Source: Mytilisepta virgata (lineage: Eukaryota; Mollusca; Bivalvia; Mytilida; Mytilidae). From it: DNA of 64,000 nt. Positions 50,901 to 62,380 of the stretch are shown one piece after another (the first letter of the stretch is position 1; every line of letters starts with the position of its first letter). The DNA lies in contig CM051521.1 of NCBI GenBank assembly GCA_028015205.1, positions 94,898,513 to 94,962,512 on the forward strand, read 5' to 3'. The notes under the pieces were generated by a model. It was not told the origin of the DNA and ran no database searches. It was given only the letters and a program-made list of their open reading frames with translations. A program made the translations under genes and the position numbers.

Positions 50901-53900
50901 ATTCTCCATTGCAGTTTCTACTTGTCATTTTGATTCTAATGTTTTAGTTGGTACAAAGTATAGTTATACTGATTTCCTCTATAATGTATAAATATTGAAG
51001 CTACATATTTTAGGATTGTCTTATTTCCACACCTATTGAACATAATGTTGAACAAAAGTTGTGATTTTTTTATTCATGTAGGTGTGTGTGTTTGTGCATG
51101 CAAACAATAACACAAATTTTTTGTTGTCAAGTTGTCGCGTTAAAGATTATATTTCCTTGTAACAAAACTGTAAAATCTGAATTTTCTGCAAGAATATACT
51201 AGACGGTTGTGAACTTAAATCTTTACTTCAGTAAACATTGCAGCTGAAATGTATAGTAGCCTGAAAATCATGCAATTTTCTTGTCAATCAAGTGAAAAGG
51301 ACTGTACATGTACACGAGTCTTGAAATATGGAAAAAGCCAGTTCGGAAAATAACTATCCAATCTGTGTGGACTATGTTCTAGTCCAAGTAAATACTGCAA
51401 GACGTAAAAATCTACCTGTTGATTATTATTTGAATCGACTTTACCTCTGTCGTCTCTTGGATTCTGCAGCTAGTAGGAGGAAAATCTATATAAAATACAC
51501 ATAAAAAAATTCTCAATTAGTCAGGGGGTTTAATTTGAGCTACCATTTAACAACATGGTAGACTCACTGGAAATTTTCAGGCTCAGAATTTTGATTTTTT
51601 TTTAATTCTTTATAAAGCAAAATTCAACAAACAACTCTCCAAAAAAAGTATACAACAATACTGATTATCTAAAATTTATCTTCATTCATAACGTTTTTAT
51701 CAACTTAATCTCGTTTATTGATTTTTTCCTAGCATTTTAAATACATGTATATATAATTCCTACAAAATTTTGAATTTTTCATAATATCAAATTTATCTAA
51801 TGAATTATAATTATTTAACAGAATGAAACATTTTATATAAAATTCACATACAATAATTAGCCTAATCTTATACATGGATATTATTTTAAATTATTAATGT
51901 GCTTTATCTTTAAAACATCCTGAAATCTGTTAAATTCGAAATTCATATTTTTATTACGATCTCTTTCAATAAAGGATTTTAGATCAGCAATAACAATTCT
52001 AAATACAACTGCAAACTAAGCTTTGGTTAAACTTACTTCCACTGACGATGCTCTTCAATTGCGAGTAAAACATGAAATAAAGCCCAGAAAAGGGCACGTC
52101 CCTAACCAACGTTGGAGCCAGACCTGAGAAAAGACCTGAAAATATAAAAAAAACAAGCTTTTTACAAATCGAAATAAATAAAAGAAGTGACTTACAATTT
52201 AAAAACTTCACTATATTTCAATCACTGATATAAAAAATTGGTTTGAATCTTGTATCTTCTTGCCCACAGAAAATACAAACAAATCATCTGTAAGACATTG
52301 GAATTAATTCAGAAGAAAATGTCACACCAATTTGCTGACTTGTTTTAGGCTATTAGCTCATGCCCCATAAAATTTTCGACTTAATTGAGTATCTCCTTAA
52401 AATTCACTGACAATTAACTGTATGCTTTGTATGTAAAGGTTTTGCTGATAAAATAATAAAAAAAACTTACATTTTACACCTTCCTTTCTTGTAATGTTTG
52501 ATAAAGCATCATAAATGCCACTATAATTGAATTTTCCACTCTGAAAAAAGGTGTATAAAAGTAAATTATTGACAACTCCTACCAATTAATTTATTAAATT
52601 CCCCTAGCTCCCATTTTTCATAATTTATACTCCAAAAAATAATATTAAGCACTATTAAAATAACAAATCACTATTGGTAAACAATATACATTGTAGACCA
52701 ATATACATAATACACAGTACCTGAACTGGACTTAAGACCAAGATATATGTGAATTCATGGATCCATACTGACCCTAATTTAATGTGCCTACTCTAAAGTT
52801 TTTATTGATATTTGTGTACAAAAAACTCTTCACCAAAATTATTCCCATAGGAACCAGGTAAAAAAATCAGCAAACGTTTTGCAATTTAATTTAAGATATT
52901 TACCTCAAATCTGGTCTTCAACACTGTGAAGGGCATAACTGTAATTCCGGAAGTGGCCCTGGCAACTGCTCCAATCAAAACTGATTTCAAAGGGTTTGGT
53001 TTCTTTCCTTTTTCTTCTAATTTTGACTTCAAAAAGGTAATTGCAGAAAAGTAGAAAGCTATGCCAGGGACTCCTCTTGAAATAGACTAAAAAAAAAGAG
53101 AAATACTTGTTTACATTCAAAGGCAGATCACTTTTTGTTATATTCAAACAGTTTTTAGACTGTGCTCTATTAAAAGAAATCATCAAATTCTTTACAAATA
53201 CATGCAATGAATGCAGTAACTTATGATCATACTGCAGCTGGATGAAAGGCTTCGTCTGGTGTTTATCAAAAATTGTCTGCTGTTACAATGTATATTAAGA
53301 GATGTACAAATGGTGAATCAAATTAAGGTTTTACATACTATTAAGCATAGTCATAAGCCTCCATGGCAATGAAAAAGTAAACATTTTTTAAGGAACTCTC
53401 GAAAGAATATGTGTGCTATCTGGAGAAACAAGCAATAATGCTTTGAACACTGCTTACCGGAACTAGGCCCTTCCATAGACCTTTCATTTTGTCTTGCTCA
53501 ACTACATTATAAAACATAGTTAGCATTCCTTCTCTTCCCCTGAAAACAGAGAAATTTAAATATAATTTCCATGGCATGTGAATACTTTGCACCATTTAAG
53601 ACATCTAAAATGAGGTTGCACGTCTTTTTCTTAATTCTGAAAACACTATCAAATACAGATAAATAAATTGCCATGAATTTTCTTATCGATTATAGCTACA
53701 ATTCAACCAATTCTAATTATTACTATCACTATCAGAAGGTACAGAACCAAAGAAATAATAGCAGTTCTATAAAAATTTTACATAGTTCAAAAAGTGTTTA
53801 CACAGGGACACATATACAGTTAAATCAACATTACATGGGAGCTTACATGTATAAAACACATGTAGATTTGCTATATAATTAGACTGGAAATAAAAATGTT

Positions 53901-54774
53901 AGCAGTGAAAATTGCTTGCCTGCAAATCAGCTTAAAAATTTACTAGAAACACTTTTTTGTTTGCTTTTTGATTTAACATTTACCATGAATATTGTGTCTA
54001 AATATTACATACCCAACATTGACAGAAACCTGTAAACGTGTCTTCACAAGGTCTAATGGTTGGAACAGGAGTGTAGAACACGTTCCACTAAACATTCCAC
54101 AAACAAAAGATTTTACAACAGGTGACTGAAATAAAGAAGTGCAATCCGTTAAATACTGAGTTATCTCCATTTTTTTCACAAAAATATTTAATAAATAATT
54201 TTTGGAGGGTCCATATACTGACATTTGACCCGAAGTGTCATGAACTATATGTTATATTATACTTTTCTAGGATTTAATCAAATTTAATCGATGTCGCCAA
54301 AATGAGGCGGTCCATGTAATGTACAGCTGGTCCATATAACATTATATGGACCAGCTTAGATAACATAGATAAATAGAGGAGTAAAAGTATAATATAAAAA
54401 AATATTTAATGACAGTTGCCTGCTTTTAACATGCAATCAACCAATGATGGACACATCCGACACATGATAACTTTTGGGAGCAATATTACTTTTTGGAGGA
54501 AGGCAAAAAATGACATTGGGCTTGTGGATCCAGGAATATTTGTTATTATTCTTTTTTTTTTTTTTGGGACACACACTAGCCTTTTCTAGTGGTCAAATCA
54601 AACAGGGTTCAGTAACTTCTGGTATCTTCAACTATAATGTATCTTAACTCAAATTCAAAAGTTCAAACAGATGAGATAATGAGATTACCTATCTTATAAA
54701 AAGTGGGTTTTTTTCGGGGGGGGGGGGGGAGGTATAAATTTCTAAGTTAAACTTACCGTTAAAGTTGATTCCAT
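47945..54774 (-). CDS. SLC25A38: Mitochondrial glycine carrier SLC25A38, nine coding exons
   Basis: SLC25A38 (yeast Hem25) imports glycine across the inner mitochondrial membrane for haem synthesis. Exons on the minus strand: 54774-54757, 54125-54013, 53539-53458, 53086-52904, 52540-52471, 52135-52037, 49902-49736, 48636-48544, 47971-47945 (852 nt, 283 aa plus stop). All junctions are GT/AG with matching phases. Three mitochondrial-carrier repeats are visible: [14 protein letters not shown] in the first, [14 protein letters not shown] in the second, [14 protein letters not shown] in the third. Family-specific segments include [36 protein letters not shown] and [15 protein letters not shown]. 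The start exon encodes MESTLT, shorter than in vertebrates (304 aa in human), which accounts for most of the length difference. Confidence 0.93.
48090..48520. repeat. Dispersed repeat in SLC25A38 intron 8
   Basis: It starts GCCCTGCCTGTAAGGCAGGC, a hairpin end, and contains AAGGTTTAAGGTAGTTTTT twice, about 180 bp apart (48178 and 48358). Same structural type as the other tandem-core elements. Confidence 0.55.
49034..49396 (-). CDS. Hypothetical 120-aa ORF nested in SLC25A38 intron 7
   Basis: I do not recognise this protein. It lies within intron 7, on the same strand as the host gene. It starts [20 protein letters not shown] (very basic), followed by an acidic region ([18 protein letters not shown]) and a Ser/Thr/Val-rich tail. 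It is flanked by odd GGGAAAATG / TTTTGGGGAAATTGGGAA sequence at 48915 and GGGAAAAATG at 49574, which suggests that it rides on a small repeat element. It could be a retained cargo ORF, an unannotated exon, or chance. Confidence 0.3.
   Translation of the reverse strand: MSHNSKYYIKKLRKKDSKGLQKIGDVFKQMNKVIKVNDESSTIESEVEQAIEYIIKEVCNETNDSNVDNNQSTIKKVSAPIAISETATAPVSVCESSVVKMDQRKFSSQKYELKYTWLYF
49903..52036. other. SLC25A38 intron 6
   Basis: AT-rich intron without recognisable coding sequence or clear repeats. Short ORFs at 50189 and 50492 show no domains. Confidence 0.5.
54240..54400. repeat. Fold-back (MITE-like) sequence in SLC25A38 intron 1
   Basis: A perfect 14-bp stem with 4-nt loop at 54325-54356 (AGCTGGTCCATATA and its complement) sits inside a wider inverted pair, TATATTATACTTTT near 54252 and AAAAGTATAATATA near 54382. 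Confidence 0.65.
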
Positions 54775-55150
54775 TATGATTTTCTGATCGCTGATATGTG
54801 TATCAGTTTTGTTGAAACAGTTGCCCGACCGATTTTAAAATCTACAAAGTCTTTGGTGTGAATGGGGATACACCCCAAACTTGTTTAAAACATGGTCCTG
54901 GAAAAACGTTTGTTGCCAGAGAAAAGCTCTTCCGTCTGAGACGAAAATTACAAGTAAATGAATATCAGAAAATATCACACTATTTATCTTATCTCCCGAT
55001 AGAACGAAATGTTTTCTTTAAGGTCTAACAGGTACACAACACTCGCTGATCACAAATTCAAAATGGTTTGTTGATCTAACGCAATCATCTGTCGTACGAG
55101 GTTATAATGGGAAGCCCTCCGCCATTTGGAATTTCGCCAAGAATATGTTT
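54775..55150 (-). promoter_or_regulatory. SLC25A38 5' flank
   Basis: Upstream of the ATG on the minus strand. It is less AT-rich than the surroundings near 55080-55130, with CCGCCATTTGGAA. No clear TATA. The promoter is presumed from position. Confidence 0.35.
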
Positions 55151-55454
55151 TGCCCAAGAATTATATTTTGAATCAAATTTAGCATGGAAAAATGTTATTA
55201 CACTGAGTTGTATCAGTAAAAATATTACAATTAAGATTTATATGAGAAACTTTATTGGAAAGCGTTGCATTTAAGAACTATTTTACACAAACAACATTAA
55301 GGTTGTAAAGTAGTCCGATACGTCAGTTGTTTTTATCTGCTTTAGACCAGTTAATACTGCTTCACGCACTATTTTTACCCTCAAATCTTGTTTACAAAAT
55401 TTTGTTAAAAATTTTTTTTTATAGACTAGCGTTGGCCCCAGATAAGAACGTGAA

Positions 55455-55642
55455 AATTAAGAAATAATTCATGGACGCCAGTGGTTTGTCGGAGATTTTA
55501 CCACGGGTGCGCCACATTTCTGTCGACATTTTACCCTGAAGTCCCCTGAACGTAGAGAGGGGTAACATTCGCAGAAAAGGGGTCATCCCGTGCTAAAAAT
55601 CGACCACAAACCACGATTGTCCATGAATTATTTCGATTCTAA
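55455..55642. repeat. Small inverted-repeat (MITE-like) element
   Basis: AAATAATTCATGGAC..GTGGTTTGTCG at the left is mirrored by CGACCACAAACCACG..GTCCATGAATTATTTCG at the right; stem about 45 bp with mismatches, total about 185 bp. Confidence 0.65.
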
Positions 55643-55839
55643 ACAATTGAAAAACGTCTTCAAAACATGTTTGTGCCGTCGTCACTTCATGAGGCTCGTA
55701 ATTTAATGTAAATTTAACCAAGGGTTTGAAATTTTTTTTAAAAAATTGCCAAAAAAGGCGGGGTAAAACTTCTATCCTCAAATTTAAATTTTTTTTTGGT
55801 AGAAATTTACATTTTTGAAAAAGGGGGGGGGATTTCAAA

Positions 55840-56740
55840 ACTATCCTCAACTACTCCATAACCGCTCAAAGGAATTTGATGAAACTTTCTCTGAATATTA
55901 ACTTTAATGCAAAGGTTAGAAAATTTAATTTTTTTTTGTTGTAAAAATTGACATTTTTGCAAAAAAAAGGGTGGAAACTTCTATCCTCAACTACTCCATA
56001 ACCGCTCAAAGGAATTTGATGAAACTCTGTGCATTAATCTTAATGCAAAGGTGTGCATATTTATTTAATTTTTAGAAAATTTAAATTTTTGTTGTAAAAA
56101 TTTACATTTTTGCAAAAAGGGGGGGGGGCAAAACTTCTATCCTCAACTACTTTATAACCGCTCAAAAGGAATTTTATTAAACTTTCTATGTGCATTAACC
56201 TTAATGCACAGGTGTGCATATATATTTCGCTTTTAGAAAATCGTATTTTTTTTTTTGGAAAAAATGACATTTTTGAAAAAAAGGGGGGGACTTCTATCCT
56301 CAACTGCTCAATAACCGCTCAAAGGAATTTGATGAAACTTTCTCTGTGCATTAACCTTAATGCACAGGTGTGCATATATATTTCATTTTTAGTAAATTAA
56401 AAATTTTTTGGGTAAAAATTGACATTTTTGAAAAAAAGGGGGGTTCAAAACTTCTAGCCTCAACTACTCCATAACCGCTCAAAGGAATTTGATGAAACTT
56501 TCTATGTGCATTAACCTTAATGCAAAGGTTTGAATATGTATTTCATTTTTAGAAAATTTTATTTTTTTTTGGTAAAAATTGACATTTTTTTAAAAAAAAA
56601 AGAGGGGGGTCAAAACTTCGATCCTCAACTACTCCATAACCACTCAAAGCAATTTGATGAAACAAAGGTGTGCATATATATTTCATTTTTAGAAAATTTT
56701 AATATCTTTTGTAAACATTTACGTCCGCTGGCGACACATT
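55840..56740. repeat. Tandem-core element, 140-163-bp units (6 copies)
   Basis: CCGCTCAAAGGAATTTGATGAAAC recurs at about 55861, 56002, 56158, 56313, 56476 and 56639 with small variants. Units carry A/T runs followed by G runs. The right end has CGTCCGCTGGCGACACA (about 56722), as in the related element at 59309-60495. Confidence 0.82.
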
Positions 56741-56967
56741 TCTTCCTTGAAAGACTCACACACTTTTTCTTAAAAACTAACAATTTATATATTATGTTAA
56801 GATACAAAAAAATCTCAAATTTTAAAAAAATCAGGATGCAAAGTGTTGATGTTTTTTTTTAATTTCAGTGTTATTTTATCACATTACATGTACTTATTAT
56901 TTTGATTTTAACTACATATATCTTATTATATACATAAATATCAATATACCCCAAATTTGCACATTTC

Positions 56968-57345
56968 ATCGATATAAGATATCTTGTTAACTTTACAAGA
57001 TATCTTTGAAACTAAATTAGATATTTTATAAAGTTTATAAGATATCTTGTATCTTTTTACAGATATCTTTTAATCAAATATTTTATAAGATATCTTGTAC
57101 AATTTATAAGATATCTTATTTACTTTACAAGACATCTTTTTAACATATGAGATATCTTATAAGCTATACAAGATATCTTATATGATTGATTTATCAGATA
57201 TCTTATAAGCTATACAAGATATCTTATATGATTGATTTATCTGATATCTTATTTAGTAAATAAGATATCTTAATTAGTTTATTAAGATATCTCAATTCGT
57301 TTAAAAGATATCTTATTAAACTTTATAAGATATCTTGAAAGTGGA
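56968..57345. repeat. Array of about 16 AAGATATCTT-type palindromes
   Basis: Exact or one-to-two-mismatch copies of AAGATATCTT (containing the GATATC hexamer) are spaced about 15-50 bp apart, each arising in different surrounding sequence except for one roughly 45-bp duplication (GCTATACAAGATATCTTAT at about 57163 and 57208). Confidence 0.85.
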
Positions 57346-59308
57346 ATAAATATAAAACGGCTTGGCATATATATATACCTTCCACAATCAATATTTATTC
57401 AGGTGCTATTCAACTTTGGCACTTACCATCTTTTTGAGGGGAGAGGGGTGTATTTACCACTTGGCCAGAATTAGTCCGTCGTAAACAAATTTTCACGATC
57501 CAGAGTTTGGATTTCATTAGACTTGCCAAATTCGCTTCCAGATTGAGGAAATATGAAAATAATTAACTTTACTATCCATACTTATTTACTATTGATATGC
57601 GTACATTTTTTTTAGTATAGGTAACTTTTTTACTCCCCCTCCAATATATTAAACTTTCAAAGGGACAAAATATTAAATAGAGACTATAACTCGATCTACA
57701 TGATCTAAGAAATCATTACAAAAAGACGGACTAAAACTGGTTTTACAAGTGAAAAACTGAAAAATAATACCTTGGGAAAAGTTCGTAAGATTGAAAGGCA
57801 AGACAAACTGACGAGAATGCAACATACCACAAGGATATATGTATAACTAAAAGAATAAAAAGCATAAAAAGAAAAAGACAGCACAGAAATTAAAGCACTA
57901 GCAATGTGAACTCCCAATAAATTAGTTGCTCCGGAAGTTTAAGCATGTCCTGTCGACACCCATCCGTTGCAAGCGGGAACAAATCCACCATGGCTGACAT
58001 GGAGAACAAATATCACAAAACATACCTCCAAAACAATTATACGATATTATAATTTCTTTTGACAAATCATATATAACTTAGGTAAATTGTTGACTGATTT
58101 TAAAAGATCTAGCTCAGATAGAATCAACCGTACTCTAAGGATGGAATCTCCCTACCTCCATTTCCGATCTCATACTCTTAGTTTATGTTTCAGTGGGATG
58201 AAACAGCGTATATCTTGAGGAATATTTAAATGTCATTGACATATGTGAGTTATTTTTATTATTTGTTCATGAATTGACATGATTGAAGGTACGACTTTGT
58301 TCCGTTTCGCATTAATTCTTACGTAAATAGTGCCATATATTACACGAAGAATATTAATAAGTTTCACTACACAGTACAAACCATATGACATATATAGTTA
58401 ACAATTGCTGACAAGTGACTATATGGTTTAGCTCTAAATGTCAATTTCTTTTTTCAATTTGAGGTACATGAGGTATTTGAAGCTTCACTAAAATTCTAGG
58501 AAAACCCTCATATATCATGTTTATGCGAAAACCAGAAAGTAGATCCTGCAGTTTAGTATATGGAAGTATATTCTGTAAAGCTACAAATTTTTAACTTAAA
58601 AATCATTATTGAACTAATTATAGTAAATTCAAACCGATATTATATATTTGTCTATGAAAATTACATTTGAAAAACGTCCAAAATTTATATTTCTGTTTCG
58701 CTAACTCGGTGCCAGAAAAGAACAATTGATATTTATATTAAACTGATACATGTGATATACAAGTTCTATACATAAATATATTTTCTACACATTTTTGACT
58801 ATGTGCCAATTTTGTATGATTCATCAATCTATGGGGAAAACACTGCAAGAAAATTTTCATGTCCAAAAATAATCATAATGTTGTATGATTATATAATTGA
58901 AAAAATTTTTTTTTTTATCTGTTTCTGAAAGATTCTTCATATTTTCATATTTTAGATTGTAAAACGGCATCAACGAGAAAACAAGTTAATATATATATGT
59001 ATATTTAAAGTAAAATCCGATTAAGTAGTTGCCAATTTACAGATATATACATGTAGATCACTTTGATTTATATTTTATAGCGGTTTAGGGTTGGGCGAAT
59101 GGGTGTTACATACGAGTTCCAAACTCGCTGGATTTTACAGTATTAAAATCTGATTTCAACGTTCAGACATGTAGTTACTTATGTGGGAGTTGTTCCCTAG
59201 CTAGGTATTATACCGTTTCTTTTATTATTAGTATTAGATAATCAGAACCAATACCTTGCTATTTTCCAGTTCTAATAAAATTATTTGATATTTTCAACCA
59301 TTATTTTT
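57346..59308. other. Intergenic
   Basis: No gene is supported. A short ATG in good context (CCACCATGGC near 57988) opens only about 20 codons with no usable donor site. Confidence 0.4.
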
Positions 59309-60495
59309 GTGTCGCCTGCGGAACGCATGGTCAACACATAGGGATCACTTTCTGTCGTCTTGCGTCGTCACACTTTTCTTCTATCCTCAACTACTCGTAA
59401 ACCGCTCAAATGAATTTGATGAAACTTTCTCTGTGCATTAACCTTAATGCACAGATGTGCATATATATTTCATTTTTAGAAAATTTTATTTATTTTTTTT
59501 TTTTGGTGTAAAAATTGACATTTCTGCAAAAAAAAGGGGGGGGCAAAACTTCTATCCTCAACTACTCCGCTCAAAGGAATTTGATGAAACTTTCTCTGTG
59601 CGTTAATCTTAATGCACAGGTTTGCATATATATTTCATTTTTAGAAAATTAAAATTTTTTTTTGTAAAAATTGATTTTTCTGCAAAAAGGGGTGGGGGGG
59701 GGGGGGGGGGGGGGCAAAACTATCCTCAACTACTCCATAACCGCTCAAAGGAATTTGATGAAACTTTCTCTGTGCATTAACCTTAATGCACAGGTGTGCA
59801 TATATATTCATTTTTAGAAAGTTAATTTTGCAAAAAAAGGGGGGGGGGGTCAAAACTTCTATCATCAACTACTCCATAATCGCTCAAAGGATTTTGATGA
59901 AACTTTCTCTGTGCATTAACCTGAATACACAGGTGTGAATATATATTTCCTTTTTAGAAAATTTTTAATTTTTTGGGGTAAAAATTGAAATTTAAAAAAA
60001 AGAGGGGGAGTCAAAACTTCTATCCTCAACTACTCCATAACCGCTCAAAGGATTTTGATGAAACTTTCTCTGTGCATTAACCTGAATGAACAGGTGTGCA
60101 TATATATTTCCTTTTTAGAAAATTTTTAATTTTTTGGGGTAAAAATTGAAATTTTAAAAAAAAGAGGGGGAGTCAAAACTTCTATCCTCAACTACTCCAT
60201 AACCGCTCGAAGGATTTTGATGAAACTCTCTCTACGCATTAACCTTAATGCACAGGTGTGCATATATATTTCCTTTTTAGAAAATTCTAATTTTTTTTGT
60301 AGTAAAAATTGGAATTTAAAAAAAAAGGGGGGGGGGGTCAAAACTTCTATCCTCAACTACTCCATAACCGCTCAAAGCAATTTGATGAAACTTTCTCTGT
60401 GCATTAACATTAATGCAAAGGTGTGCATATATATTTCATTTTTAGAAAATTTTAATATCTTTTGAAAAAATTGACGTCCGCAGGCGACACATGTT
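59309..60495. repeat. Tandem-core element, about 165-bp units (7 copies), with inverted ends
   Basis: Left end GTGTCGCCTGCGGA and right end TCCGCAGGCGACAC are perfect 14-bp inverted copies. Units (CCGCTCAAAGGAATTTGATG) start at about 59401, 59568, 59741, 59880, 60041, 60202 and 60368. G runs differ in length between units; the longest is about 23 G near 59692-59714. Confidence 0.85.
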
Positions 60496-60499
60496 TTGG

Positions 60500-61540
60500 T
60501 CTATTTAGTACGGTTTTGATCTGTTCTTTTCTCATATATACACAGAAATTACTTCATTTGTTTGCAAATTTGAGGTAAAATTATTCGACAGAAATTTTTT
60601 ATATGAGTGAGAATTAGATATCGCCAAAGGCTCGTTTATTATTATATCCAAATTAAACAACTCGATTTGATATCAAGCGATAATCAAATTCTCACTCATT
60701 GTGAAACCTATATGTCATTTTTTTTTTACATATCTCCTCCTCAATTTCGGATTTAGATAATTAACAAAATATTTTTTTTCTTTCTCTTTTCAATACCTCC
60801 GGGCCCTTTTCAAGTTCTAGAATGGTAGATCTACAACGACCGGCTTCCTGTGCGAAATTTAGAAAGATCAAATGAAATTGACTCTTTTGTGATATTTCAC
60901 ATATTCTATACGTTTACTGTTATCACCATATTAATTTATTTTGCAATATACATATATCCAATAATTAAACCGGTTTAACTCCCGCAATGTTCAGTGTCTG
61001 TACCAAGTAAAACTGTTCTGACTCTGTTGTGCTTATCTTTGTGTGTTTTGTGCTCTTTCGTGTATTCTTTTTTTCCAGGGTTCTGTTTGTTGGGTGACGT
61101 TCTGCTTTGGGTTTCCAAGAGACAATATTTTTTTAAGCGAAGACTAAATTTACGTGCGGCATAATTTTTACAAATAAAATATTACAAAAAAATCGAAGAA
61201 AAACCTATTTTTTTACCAAATTTTAGGAGCGGACGAAATTAACACGCTTTATTTTTAATTTCTTGAAAAATGAAGAATTTGCGGTAAATTTTCAGCATTT
61301 TTTCAAAATAAATTTAAAGCGGCAAAAAAGTTTTTCAAAAAATTTACAAAGTCCGAAAATCGTCTTAGTCATTACAGCAATGCAGTGGGGAAATGCAAAG
61401 AACTAAAAATCAAATTTTAGGTTTGTTCGACATGTGCATTTTGTACATTTAAGTTGTTTTATGCCCCTTTTGACATTTTCCATTTATTTTCCTCGTTTGC
61501 TATTGTTGTACGTATGAGCTGTTTCGCAACATACCTACTT
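60500..61540. other. Intergenic
   Basis: AT-rich, no supported gene or clear repeat. Confidence 0.4.
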
Positions 61541-61544
61541 TTTA

Positions 61545-62380
61545 GCTCATCTGGCGATGAGCTTTTGCGTCCGTCGTCCGTCGTCGTCCGTGCGTTAACT
61601 TTTCACATTTCAATCTTCTTCTAAAAGATCACTAAACCAAATGAAACCAAACTTGGCAGCAATGTTCCTGTGAAGGTCCTTTACAGAATTTGTAGTTTTT
61701 GGTTCCGATGGAATATTCAACATGGCTGCCATGCCCAACAATGTGTTCTGATTGGCTGAATTTAAAAAAATCTTCTTGTCAGAAACAACATGACCAAATG
61801 AACTTCTACTTTGCAGGGATATTCCTTAGATGGTCCTGTACCAAATTTTTAATATCCAAGATGGCCGCCAGCAGGCGACTTAGTTTAACATAGCACCCTT
61901 ATGGGAAATACAAACAAACATCTTCTAGAGAACCACTGAATGGATTGACACCAAACATAGCATGAATGTTCCTTTTGATGCGCTGACCAAGTGTTGTTAC
62001 TTTGGTGCTGAAATCACCCGCGATGGCTGCCAGCGGGGAACTTAGTTTAACATAGGACCCTAAGGGAAATACATACAAAAATCTTCTTCTAAAGAACCAC
62101 TGTATGGATTGAAACCAAACATAGAATGAATATTCTTTATGAGGTGCTTACCAAGAGTTGATACTTTGGTGCTGATCTGTCATCCAAAATGACGACCAGC
62201 GAATGACTTAGTTTAACATAGTACCCTATGGGAAAATCATACAAACGGCTTCTTGAAAATTACTGAATGGATTTAAACCAAACATGGCATGGATGTTAAT
62301 CTCAAGGTCCTTTAGCATTATGAACAAATGGAAATATCAGGTGAGCGATACAGGCTCCTGGAAGCCTCTGGCTTTATTAT
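61545..62380. repeat. Tandem-core element, about 165-bp units, hairpin ends
   Basis: It starts AGCTCATCTGGCGATGAGC and ends CAGGTGAGCGATACAGGCTC..GGAAGCCTCTGG. Core phrase CTTAGTTTAACATAG at about 61878, 62041 and 62207 (163-166 bp apart). Diverged relative of the arrays at 2600 and 42090. Confidence 0.8.

Noticed and set aside
57988..58051. ATG in strong context opening a 20-codon frame
   Set aside because: No donor site before the stop and no homology; probably chance.
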